Part shown: positions 49,401 through 59,302 of the stretch, in pieces
Layout: each line of letters begins with the position of its first letter
Numbering within the stretch: position 1 is the stretch's first letter
NCBI GenBank assembly: GCA_019096195.1
Contig: JAGTXK010000091.1
Span: forward strand, 124,001-188,000
Origin: Boletus sp. NGJ
Taxonomy: Eukaryota > Basidiomycota > Agaricomycetes > Boletales > Boletaceae
Length of the DNA: 64,000 bases
Direction: 5' to 3'
The notes under the pieces: model-generated
Told to the model about the DNA's origin: nothing
The model's database searches: none
The model's input: only the letters and a program-made list of their open reading frames with translations
Program-made: the position numbers and the translations under genes

Positions 49401-50957
49401 GGACAAGGAGTTGTGGAAGTCCACCATAGAAGAGGAACTCCAAGGCCTCAACTCAAACCATGTCTATGAAACTGTACTCATTCTGAAGGGAGTAACTCTG
49501 ATCACCTCAAAGCTGGTTTTCTGGATCAAATGAGATCAGAATGGAAATGTAGAATAGTACAAGGCTTGAATAGTCATACGTGGCTTCACACAGAAGAAAG
49601 GTGTTGACTACCAGGAAGTTTTTGCTCCAGTAGCCAATCTAGATTTAATTCAGACTTTTATTGCCTTAGCCACTAAGTACAACTTGGAGTTAGACCAAAT
49701 GGATGTGTCCACAGCCTACCTCAATGGAGAACTGGAGAAAGACCTGTACATGTCTCCTTCAGAAGGTATTCCCATCCAGCCTGGATATTGTTGGAAACTT
49801 CAATGCTCGTTATATGGACTTAAACAAGCTGATCAGACTTGGAACAAGACTTTAGACTAAAAACTCGGAGAACTTGGATTTACCTACTTGAACGCTGAAA
49901 CATTTCTTTACATGTTTCAAAAGGATGGCCAAGTCTGTTTCCTAATTGTCTATGTCAATGACCTACTTCTAGCAGCTACTACTTGAAGGCTCATGGATTC
50001 CATCAAGGCCAAACTCTCCACTGCTTTCAAAATGCATGATCTCGGAGAAGCCAAATATATTCTCAGAATTGAGATCAAGCAAAACTGCTAACTCTGAACC
50101 ATCTCCTTGGTCCAATCACAATACTGCTGAATAGTTCTGGACTGGACCGGCATGTCCATCTGCAAGCCAGGATGGACTCCCATGGCACATGGCTTTCACC
50201 TTTCTGCAGTCAACTCAACAGATAATCAAACTGTTCTGAAAATGATTATTGAAGGGAAACAGGTTTCATACCTCACTGTCATAGGATTCTTAATGTATCT
50301 TATGCTCAGAACATATTCAGATCTTGCCTATGTAGTAGGTGCACTTAGCCATTTCAGCACAAAGTCTAAATTCATACACTAGGAAGCAGCAAAATGTGTG
50401 CTCCGGTATGTCCAAGCCATTAAGGACATGGAGCTCCATTTCAACAGAACTGAGCTATCCATGGACTTGGATTTCTATGGCTACTCTAATGCTGGTTGGT
50501 CACAGGATCCAGACAACTTTCATTCCACCTCCAGTTTCATATTCATTAGCAATCATGGAGCCATCTCCTGGTCTAGTAAACAGCAAATTATGAGTATGGT
50601 GGCTCTTTCCACTACAGAGTCAGAGTACATTGGACTTAGCAACACCAGACAACACTTAGCCTGGCTCTGGACTTTCTTTAATGAAATTGGACATTCACAG
50701 AAAGCTCCTACTGAACTTCTTTGTGACAATCAAGCGGCCATCATCCTATCCAGTGATCCACAATTTCAAGCCTGGATCAAGCACATCCAATGGAAGTATC
50801 ATTTTGTCCAAGATGATCTGGTCAGACAAGGAGAAGCAGTAGTCCAATATGTCTCCACTAGGGACATGGTGGTGGACATACTCACAAAACCACTCATAAA
50901 GAAACAACACTGGAAGTTTGTTTGGGGTATGAGATTGTGACTACACTTGAGTGGGAG

Positions 50958-51442
50958 TGACAAAATACCACTAACTCCAGACAGCATTCTGATTACTTAG
51001 ACATCCAGATAACACCTAGTAGGTGTCCACTCCAATCCAGAGCTTCCAGAGCATTGACTTTGAATCATTGATTTCCGAAGTGCTGTCATATCATATTGCA
51101 GAATGTCAGGATCAGTAATACACTTTACCACATTTTTCTTAGCTATCTTTTCCCTGACATTTATTGAAGTATGAGTGTGCCTCATCCCATACTATACATA
51201 TAAACCCCTCATTTCATTCATGGCACCTCAGTTGTTTTAGCCCATCCCAGCAATAGCTGAGGGGAGTTATTCCACACTTAGTATTTTCTTCTCTTATCTA
51301 TCGTAGCTCTGGTCTACTCCGGTTTACATTAGGTAAATGACCAGTTGTTTTAGCCTATCCTGGCAACAGCTGAGCTCTGGTCTACTCTGGTTTACATTAG
51401 CTCTGCTTGGCTCTGATATTCCAAGATTTCGAATTTCTAACA
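50958..51442 (+). repeat. Copia 3' LTR with internal duplication
   Basis: This 485-bp LTR is collinear with the 5' LTR but longer. A stretch containing GTTGTTTTAGCC, GGCAACAGCTGAG and TCTACTCTGGTTTACATTAG is present twice (about 51,228-51,330 and 51,342-51,402). A purine-rich GAGTGGGAG precedes it. Confidence 0.92.
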
Positions 51443-51720
51443 GCAATAATAAGTGAACATGTGTTTTCCGACCAGAAGTGGGGAGATGCTATATGAAGAC
51501 TTTCTCATGTAGTAGAGCATCACTCTAACATCCAGCTTGCAGGAGTTCTTGAGAAAGCATGATCTATTGCCCATTAGTTTGAGCATAATGCTGGCAGTGA
51601 GAATGTGAACTCAGAAGACTCCAAGGACGAATATGCTTGGATTTGTGAGTAGCCTCATCATCTTTCTAAATATACTAACATGTTTTGTTAGGACCTTCAT
51701 TGCTGGTTCCACTGCTGCCA
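51443..51720 (+). pseudogene. Unnamed gene remnant, 3' part after the Copia element
   Basis: Directly after the Copia flanking duplication the plus strand reads ISEHVFSDQKWGDAI, then HVVEHHSNIQLAGVLEKA and a Ser/Asp/Glu-rich end SEDSKDEYAWICE near 51,650. It is followed by a GTGAGT...TTAG intron-like segment (51,647-51,704). FSDQKWG matches FSHQNWG in the remnant at 36.2 kb, which supports the view that the Copia element split one gene. Confidence 0.45.
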
Positions 51721-51952
51721 TTCCTATGCTACAAGTCTTGTTTTCATGTTGTCAATTAAACTCTTCATTCCGTTCCTCAGTCATCACATGCTGATTGCTT
51801 TACTGTTTAGTTTTTTTCCTGCCAATACATGTCTCAACTCTTGACTACTATGATGGACCATCTACCCTTCATATTACCTTTATTCTATTCCATTTTTCGC
51901 CTCTTCCTCACTTCTCTGTTTGGTCCTCCTGCATGCCACTGGACCACCTATA
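51721..51952. other. No recognisable gene
   Basis: CT-rich spacer between the gene remnant and Tc1 C. Just left of the insertion site is CCACCTA, which recurs just right of the element, so the target was a short tandem CCACCTA-TA-CCACCTA. Confidence 0.4.
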
Positions 51953-52478
51953 TAGTGACTCCCAAAACTGTTTCCAATACCTAACCCTAATGTCACACTG
52001 CAAACACCCATGGGAATTTCACTTGGCTTTGGTGGGACAAATAATAGTACATACCCTTGGCTACCTATTAGTGCTTGGATCATGTGATTTGATCAGAGAA
52101 AGTGGAGATATGGCTATTTTAAAACACCAACTACATTGGAACAGTTTTGAAACTTTTGATTATCATAAGAGTATTTGGTATATATAAGTACTTGGTATGT
52201 CCTTCTTTGGCTTTAAGCACTACCTGAACCCTCCTAGGCATGCTTTCAATCAATCACTGACACACCTCAGCTGGTATCTCATTCCATTTCTTCTGAGTTC
52301 TTCTTCACAACTCCTCTATTCCCTTAAAAGGCTCCTCATAGTCTACTAGCTTCCTTTTGAGGTGAAGCAAGATATGTTCTATGGGAATTGAGGTTAGGAG
52401 ACTGTGCAGACCATATCATGGTTCTAAATTCCTGCTCTTCCAGCCACTCCTTGACCTTTTTGCAAGTATGCTTGGATT

Positions 52479-54415
52479 TGCCACAGTGGAAACAGGTTCT
52501 GGTTTCCTTGGAAGGTCCAGCCTGCTGGACACCTATTTCCATGGGCACACCGTGACCCGGTTGTGTTCCTACTGCCGTGTAGGTTGGACGATAAGAATTT
52601 TGTGGGGGATGCCCACGTGGAGGAGGAAAAGAAGAGCGTGGGGGTAGAGATCTATGAGGGGGACCACGCTCGTTCGCTATCTGTTCGAATGACCGACCTA
52701 TTGTTCTATAGTTTATGACTAGGTCTTCATAGTCAAAATTGCGGGCAGGGCTGTTCAACGAGAATGTTCGTAAATTTTGAAGTCTACTGCCTTTTTCAGT
52801 AGAACTTCGGCGTGGTGATCGTCGATGTACGACTCCTTTCTTAAGATCTCAAATCGTTGTAGGAATAGGTCAATAGGATGACCATTTGTGTTTCAGAGCC
52901 TCGAGTTTCCTTAATGACTCGTGGGCCAAAGTATCGATACAGAAGTGGGTTTTGATCTGCTCCTGTAACCTATTCCAAGTGGGCCAAGCGTTGGCTCCTT
53001 TTGCTGGTAGCAAGGTCCCGTTTGCATCCGTCTCAATGGTAGCTTCCTCATCTAGGTAATGCTCCATGATTAATTGTGCGAAGGATTCCGCTTTTCCTTC
53101 AAGACGGGAGAGGACAGCAATGTCCATGATCTTGTTATTTTTCCATTTCTGGGCGTCGACCCAGAGACAGAGCTTTATCCACCAAGGGCGGAAGGATGAC
53201 CTTGTGCCGTCCCATTTTCCAGGATCGGCAATCTTTTTCATGATATTTTCCTTGTCACATTCCTGAGTAAGGTCGGCGAGTTTTTGGACGAGTTCGTCAA
53301 TGTCGACTCTAGACATATCAAGGGTTTGGCCTTAGGAGGGATGCGGGGCGAAGATAGGAGTGAAAGTATTGAATACGGTAAAGTGCGAATGCGGAGGATG
53401 GGCGAAGTGGTCTGACTTTGTCGGGATTTCTGATGTAGGTTTTCCTTTTCCTGTGTTGGTCTTCTTTCAGAACCTTACTACCAGATATCTTACAATCTGG
53501 TTCTGGGGTTCCTACGCCTTTGTAGGAGTCGAAGTATAGGTCGTTAAAAATGATGGGCAATGGTGGTGAGGGACCGGAGGATAACTGCTTTTACTACAAG
53601 CAGGTGTAGCACGGGAGAAAGGCGAGATAAATCTCCTTAACGCTACTTCGTGATGTCACAGGTAATCACGAGAATCTGGGTTCACTATCATAGAACCAGC
53701 GTACGCTCAAGTCGGCAACCACCTGAGAAGTGGGGCTAGTGCACTATGCCTGCAGCAGCAACATTATCCTTATTTAGTATGCCGGACGAGCGTATATGCA
53801 AGAGTTTCGGCAAGTTCTTTTCTCGTCACCGTCAAGTGGTGAATACTATGCAGATGTCCCTTAAAATGCTGGGCCCGCGTATATCTCCTTAGCTCTGGAG
53901 TCCGAGCGTTGTGTATAGCAGTCTAATCCAAGTGTTATGAATCCCTTTCGGAAAACAAAACCACAAGGCTCGGAAATGCTTTGCAGGCTACACGAGTCCT
54001 GGCTGAACGAATCAGGTGGGAGAGTCTTAGTCCTGGATATTCCCAACCCTACGACGACCGATGGCCGAAGCTAATAGGTTGTTGGAGGAAGATACAAGTG
54101 GATTAGACTGGGGTACCAGTTGTCTAAGTGCTAGTTTATATACATGATGAAAGTGCACACGGACCAGGCTGTGCATGTGATAAATTACTACGTATGGTAA
54201 GATGGAGATTAATAGGGCTGTGTGAGAAGAGCGGAAATTAAAAGGTCGTGGATGACATGAGGTATGATGTCATATGACGTCATAGGTTCTAGACCTATCA
54301 TGTGATATGTTTCCATGGTCACGTGCACAGTCACGTGACTTATGAAGAAAAAAGGTGAAGAAGATGAGAAATAGGAGAACGTTTGAAAAGTTTGAAAATT
54401 TCCCATATTATTACA
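52479..54415 (-). mobile_element. LTR retrotransposon fragment: LTR plus gag region (fossil)
   Basis: On the minus strand a 483-bp LTR (54,415-53,933) is followed by a leader and a gag-like region. The gag frame 53,316-52,870 has WDGTRSSFRPWWIKLCLWVD and WNRLQEQIKTHF; a Pro/Arg-rich stretch with the zinc-knuckle start CFHCGK ends at the junction with the Tc1 element. No pol genes or second LTR are present, so it is broken. CpG is frequent, unlike the surrounding 50 kb, so the insertion is young relative to its neighbours. The gag resembles the Gypsy type. Confidence 0.85.
53933..54415 (-). repeat. Complete LTR of the retroelement fragment
   Basis: On the minus strand it runs from TGTAATAATATGGG to ATTCATAACA (483 bp, TG...CA). 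Its central and 3' parts align with 1-112 and 9,528-9,802, and the shared 3' end fixes the border. Its CpG sites correspond to TpG/CpA in the older copy. Confidence 0.87.
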
Positions 54416-55487
54416 CTTAAGATCTTATCTTGTTGAAAGATAACATCAGGAGGATTCAGATCATAGAACTACAAGGAATCCTGGAGTTCGTCCTTCAAAA
54501 TATGAAGGTAGAGATCACCATCCATCCTACCATCAATCTTGGTTGCATAGCCAACCCCATCCCAAGCCATACAGCCCCACAACATCAAAGAACCCCCTCC
54601 AAACTTCAAAGTCCCCTCAACTAATCTGTCACTAAGCTCCTCTCCTGGCTTTTTCCATGCCCATTTGCGACCATCTGACCCAAGATGATTGATTTTGGTC
54701 TCATCAGACTATATCACCTACTTCCAGTCCTCTGGAGTTCAGTCCTTATGAGCATAAGCAAAGTTCAACCAAGCCTTGCAATGTTTGGCAAAAAGTAGTG
54801 GGTGTTTGGACTTGACTATGGCTTTCATACCAATCTTTTTCAAATGACAATGAACTGTATTAGGATGGAGAGGCTGGTTGGTGATAGTGGAGAGAGCTTT
54901 GATGACCTGAACAGCATTCTCTAACTTATTACTAGAGATAAGGTAAACAGCATGACAAATATTAACAGAGGAAAGCTTTGATGAACAGCCTCCAGCAGAC
55001 TTTTGAAGGTCAAAATGCTCCTTGGAATGAAGCCTAGAGATGGTAGCAATGCCAACACCTGTACTAGAGGCAATAGAGCAGATGGAATGGCCAGAATCAA
55101 GTTGAGAAAGGATAGTGTTCTTTTAAATGGCAGAGAGAGATCACATGATGGTAGTGGTTGAGAGTCAAGAAGTGTGGGAACATTTTTAGACTCAGACATG
55201 ATATTTATATGTATATCTTTGTTTGTACTACCAAACAACAGCAATTATCCCCTTATATCATAAAGATTCTAATGCTCACATCAAAAGTCCCAAAACTATT
55301 CCAATGTAGTTGCTGTTTTAAAATAGCCATATCTCCACTTTCTCTGGATCAAATCACATTATCCGGGCGCCCATAGGTAGCCAATGGTATGTACTATTAT
55401 TTGTCCCACCAAAGCCAAGCGAAATTCCAACAGGTGTTTGCAGTGCAACATCAGGGTTAGGTATTGGAACAGTTTTGGGAGTCACTG

Positions 55488-56299
55488 TACCACCTAATTT
55501 TTTTCTTGTTTCTGTTTTGCTCTAATCTTTGAAATATATGCAGTATTTTGTTTTCATTCATGTGGTCAAAAGTTCTAAAGTAAGTACACTGAAAATATGT
55601 GAAAGCTCCAAAGTAGGTGAACAACAAAGTGTGAAAGTGTGAAAGCAAATGAGCATGAAAGCATGAAAGGGACTTTAAAGATGGCAGATCTACTTCAAAA
55701 GTGGTCAATTGCTTTACAAGCATAATTTTGAAAGTGTGCACAAAGTTCATGAAAAGCTCAGTAAAGTAATTGTAGGATTTGCTAATGTACAAGACTGTAC
55801 TAAGACATGTGAGGAAGCATAGGTATGTACAAATGAGGAAGTCAGAATACTATAACAAGGAAGTTACAAGTCTGAGGGCATGAGAGCATGCTCCAGGGGA
55901 GAATGTGCTGGAGTTGTAGACAGGGGTCTGGAGTTGGACTTGTCGAGTTGTACGAGATATGACAGTCATCATCAAGATGAGCAAACCAATCTCTTAATCC
56001 TCATGCCGAATGTCGGAGGATGAATATCGTGACCTGGGATTAGCACGACTGTCCAGGCTTCTATAGTATAGTCCTACTGTATAGACTCTCTAAATTGAGA
56101 TGAACTTTTTCTGAAAATAAGCACCTTGAGAATTCCAACAAAGCATACAGTATACAACAAGAGCACAGACGAGGGATAACGATAACCTGATGCATACAAT
56201 CATGTGAGGATTTGAAAAGAACACGGCACTATTTTCTATCATGCAGGTATGTCCGAGTCCTCCTGAAGGACCTGGAGTAGTGGTGACGAGAACGAAAGC
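55488..56299. other. Spacer between transposon region and gene island
   Basis: The left half (55,500-55,760) is AT-rich with scattered GTGAAAG/GCATGAAAG repeats. The right half gains CpG and probably holds the 3' untranslated region of the next gene, which is transcribed toward it. No gene is supported. Confidence 0.5.
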
Positions 56300-58253
56300 T
56301 CATTCTCCAGCACCGACGCTACTGCCACTAGCAACTGTAGCAGCATATTCCTGTTTCACGCCATCCCAGCCTTCAAACCAAGAGGGGGGTCGGCTACCGG
56401 GTGCCCAGCGTGCCCAACGTGGAGTGGTGGCATGTGAGGTGCGTAAAGCAGGGTTGCTAAAAGATCAAATGTAAGCGAGCAAAGTGGATGTCGTCGCAAA
56501 GACATACTTGGCACGTAAAGTTGGACCTAACGCAAGGCGAGCAAAATTGCTCGGGAATAGTGGGTTGCCTGGCGCGCGGTCACCCGCGGGGTCATATGCA
56601 CGCTCGTTCTCGCTGTCCCCAATTTCTGAAGAAGGGACATTGTAGCCAAAGTCACGATATATATATGAGCTGCGAAGAAACGATCAGAATAAGATGTGAT
56701 GTGGCTTGAAGAATGCCTAACCCAGACACAGGCCGCCCAAGGCTTGTGGTAGAACCGTGGGAACTCGACCGAGAGAGACGACGTGTCAGAGGAGAGAGAG
56801 AAAAATCTGGACTGCGGGGTTCGACGCTGTTTCTTCCTGATACCTGCGTGCTGATAGCCGGACTAGGTGGATACGAAAATACATGCGGTGTGACTGCAGA
56901 AGAGGAAGGAACTGGGGACGTGCAAACACGAAGTCCATGAATCTGCGCTGTCAGATCATTATCTGCCTTGATGCGGTCTTCGTCACTGGTGTCAACATTG
57001 GGTTCTTCCTCTTCCTCACGATCCTCGACGATGTCTTGTAATACCTGATCAGCTTGGGACTTGGAGGCAGATTGAGAAAGACCAGCTGGAAGACTGGATG
57101 GTGGTGGGTTGCTTGATCCAGGAGTAGAAGGGGGAGGGTTCGAGGACGAGGTGGCTAAGATTGTTTCAATCGTCAGTGATTGCCCTGGGGACGATGACAA
57201 GGTGACCGAATCCAGGAACTGATCGGGATGATCAGTAATGCCTTGGACATGTTCATCTGCTTGGAGGGAAAGAGCGGACGCGCTATCTTCAGGGTCGATG
57301 AAATAACAAGTATCCGAGTCCTCCTCCTCCAATTCGGGGGGCACGCCTAGCGCGCCTTTCAAGCGTTCCCAGATGAGCTCAGAATGAGCAAGAACGCATT
57401 TTCGGGCTTGTCTCACCCACACAGCGTCGTTAACGGATGAGCGATCAACTTCAGTTAGCCATTGACGTAACGTGTTGAAGGTCCATTGGGCTGGGTCGAT
57501 GGTGAAGGGATTCTGTATCTCCTCATGGGGTGTCTGCATTGGGAAGGTCTGAGCCAAGAGGGAGAATAGTTTCTTCGTTGGAGGGATTGAGAGTAGATGA
57601 GTGGTTTCCGCAGCTCTATCTATAAAAGGCAGGTAGACATCGACTGGCAGGAGAGTGAACGTTGCTGGCGAGGAAGTCGACGCTACCGTGGAACCGGAGT
57701 TGCTCGCATTGGACGGATTTGCTGAACCAGGGACGAAGCGAGGGGCGGACGATTGACGGGCGAGGTCGACGAGCTGTTCTGGTGTAAGATTGGGCTTTGA
57801 GAACGTGGATCCACCGGACGCGGAATGCCGACGAGTAAACTGAGGAGAACTCGGGCGGAGACGAGGGGAGGCAGATGGACTAGAAGCAGTTCTAGTAGAA
57901 GAATTATTCTGCGGACTCGAGGACGAGAGCGAGATGGAGGGTTGGGGGGGAGAAACAGGGGAAAAGGAGGAGAAAGCAAAGCTGAGTCTGTTATCTGCAG
58001 GGGAGGAACCAGAAGTACTGCCGTTACGACGGAGGGATCTGCGATGGTGGGTAGGAGAAGAGGGTAAGTTGGGCAAGTTGAGCGGGGCATTCACAGAGAC
58101 AGAGGACGCGGGGTCGACGACGCGAACGATTGTCAAGGTCGAGGAGGAGGATCGATTGGGATCATGGTTCAGAGCTGCGTTTTTTCCGAGCGGGTCTAGT
58201 GCGCTCACGGATCCCCGTCTTACTGCGAGTCTCCTCGGGGGGCTCTGGGACAT
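56300..58253 (-). CDS. Unnamed 616-aa protein, Ser/Pro-rich, three exons
   Basis: I propose exons 58,253-56,722, 56,669-56,508 and 56,456-56,300, with introns of 52 nt (GTTAGG...CGCAG) and 51 nt (GTATGT...TTTAG). These keep frame to a TGA and give a plausible end (SYIYRDFGYNV ... WFEGWDGVKQEYAA). Without splicing the frame ends in low-quality sequence, which supports the introns. Residues 1-200 are low-complexity Ser/Pro/Arg. A compact region at about 200-325 (VDVYLPFIDRAAETTHLLSI, then WTFNTLRQWLTEVDRSSVND, then CVLAHSELIWERLKGALGVP) looks folded and helical. An acidic, Ser-rich stretch follows. There is no signal peptide or membrane segment. The function is unknown to me. It shares a 192-bp divergent promoter with RPL34. 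Confidence 0.8.
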
Positions 58254-58445
58254 TGTTCAGGACGACACACCGCAGAATCGATTAGTGCCTCCGACCTCAT
58301 CCGGGGTAACTTCCCAATTCAGCTGCGTGACAGCATGTCGCACCTGTCACAGCTCCTCGACTCGGCAGACGCCGAGGCGCTGTACAGTAGCACTTTCAGC
58401 CACAACAGTGTGCACACAGTAAATCATCCAGCCACACCATCGATA
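58254..58445. promoter_or_regulatory. Divergent promoter, unnamed gene / RPL34
   Basis: Only 192 bp separate the two start codons, so both genes must draw on this region. It has CpG-rich composition and a run of CT-rich sequence on the RPL34 side. I recognise no specific factor site. Confidence 0.6.
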
Positions 58446-58899
58446 ATGGCCCAACGTGTTACGCTCCGCAAACGCACCCCTTACAACACCACCTCCAACC
58501 GCCGCCGCATCGTAAAGACTCCAGGCGGCAAGCTTGTTTATCACCATCTCAAAAAACTCCCTACTCAACCTAAATGTGGTGATTGCGGGATCGGATTGCC
58601 TGGTGTACGCTAAAAGCTTTGCTGGGCCTTGTCCGAGGCACTCACATGAGCTCCGTAGGTTCCTGCACTTCGGCCACGCCAGTATGCCACTGTTTCGAAA
58701 CGCATAAAGACCGTCCGTCGCGCGTATGGGGGTTCACGGTGCGGTGACTGTGTGAAGTCGCGGTACGTCCTTTGTCATCTCGCCATCCGTTCCATATTTC
58801 ACCATTCACCTACACAGTATCCTCCGGGCATTCCTGGTTGAGGAGGCAAAAATCGTAAAGAAGGTCATCAAAAGCCAAAAGACCACTACTCGAAAGTGA
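58446..58899 (+). CDS. RPL34: 60S ribosomal protein eL34, three exons
   Basis: A structural protein of the large cytosolic ribosomal subunit. Exons are 58,446-58,604, 58,659-58,762 and 58,818-58,899; introns are 54 and 55 nt with GTACGC/GTAG and GTACGT/ACAG borders. The product is 114 aa, close to yeast L34 (121 aa). It opens MAQRVTLRKRTPYNT and has SNRRRIVKTPGGKL, the first zinc-type pair PKCGDCG, then RPRQYATVSKRIKTVRRAYG, then the second pair SRCGDCVK and the end RAFLVEEAKIVKKVIKSQ. All family landmarks are present, and the second and third exons join in phase only with the borders given. Confidence 0.96.
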
Positions 58900-59302
58900 T
58901 TCGCCTCTCTGCGGATAACACCCGGGGTGTAGTGGCTGCTCGCTGTATATGGCTATTCATTGTGTTTCTCTTTGCGCTTTACGTCAATCCGTACTGCATC
59001 CTATGCAATGGCTCCCTCAACCAATATAATGCCGCTATGCTTCGTCCCTTTGTATCTCATGCCATGACTACAACATCACGTCTTACGTCAGTATCTACAC
59101 GCCAAATTGACAACTACGCGAGATTGTCAAGGTCGTAGCAAGACTTGGCCGAGACAACACTCATCCTACCCAAGTTCGAATGTAACAGAGATTATCCTAG
59201 ACTCCAAGCTCGTTGCACAATAGTTATCCGGGAATCTAGAGATTACTATGAAACAGGATCGTGTAGCTTCTAATGGTTGTCATAAATATCGATAGTCTTC
59301 GT
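58900..59302. other. Convergent intergenic region RPL34 / transporter
   Basis: Both flanking genes end here, so the 403 bp should hold two 3' untranslated regions. I see no additional gene. A frame at 58,896-59,138 only overlaps the RPL34 stop and lacks recognisable features. Confidence 0.6.

Larger units (their letters stand above)
46000..51442 (+). mobile_element. Copia element with both LTRs, near full length (fossil)
   Basis: This 5,443-bp element has two LTRs and a near-perfect 5-bp flanking duplication (GCAAC/GCAAT). The parts in order are: gag region (46,570-47,430), protease region (about 47,500), GAG-pre-integrase and integrase (47,900-48,540; MVHMDVGGPKTPRSRKGYR, PYTPKQNGLAEWMNQT), a Pro/Ala-rich linker (49,035-49,150), RT (49,400-50,080; QMDVSTAYLNGEL, SLYGLKQ), and RNase H (50,400-50,930; STTESEYIGLS, LLCDNQAAI, DILTKPL). 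It is broken, with roughly ten or more breaks in the polyprotein. The LTRs differ at roughly a tenth of positions by eye, mostly transitions, so it is not recent. Confidence 0.93.
52190..55199 (-). pseudogene. Tc1 transposase C, interrupted
   Basis: It is read on the minus strand from MSESKNVP (55,199), through SDETKINHLGSDGRKWAW (about 54,690) and LKFGGGSLMLWGCMAWDGVG (about 54,600), to QQDKI-like sequence at 54,425. There the retroelement begins. It resumes at 52,478 with KHTCKKVKEWLEEQEF, then SAQSPNLN and the ending LIESMPRRVQVVLKAKEGHTK near 52,200. The frame is lost early (about 55,125) and the WSDE Trp is a stop. In the third block Asp reads Asn (SPNLN). It is inactive. Confidence 0.85.
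51953..55487 (-). mobile_element. Tc1/mariner element C, split by an LTR retroelement
   Basis: The left end TAGTGACTCCCAAAACTG (first base C expected) follows TA at 51,951-51,952. The right end CAGTTTTGGGAGTCACTG precedes TA at 55,488-55,489. Removing the 1,937-bp retroelement (52,479-54,415) leaves 1,598 bp, the same size as A1 and B1. Inner inverted motifs (CATTGGAACAGTTTT, about 52,133; and its mate near 55,290) are present. It is a third, distinct subfamily. Confidence 0.9.

Noticed and set aside
57934-58422. A 162-codon plus-strand frame spanning the divergent promoter
   Set aside because: It is antisense to the low-complexity Ser/Pro N-terminus of the unnamed gene, where biased codons keep the opposite strand open.
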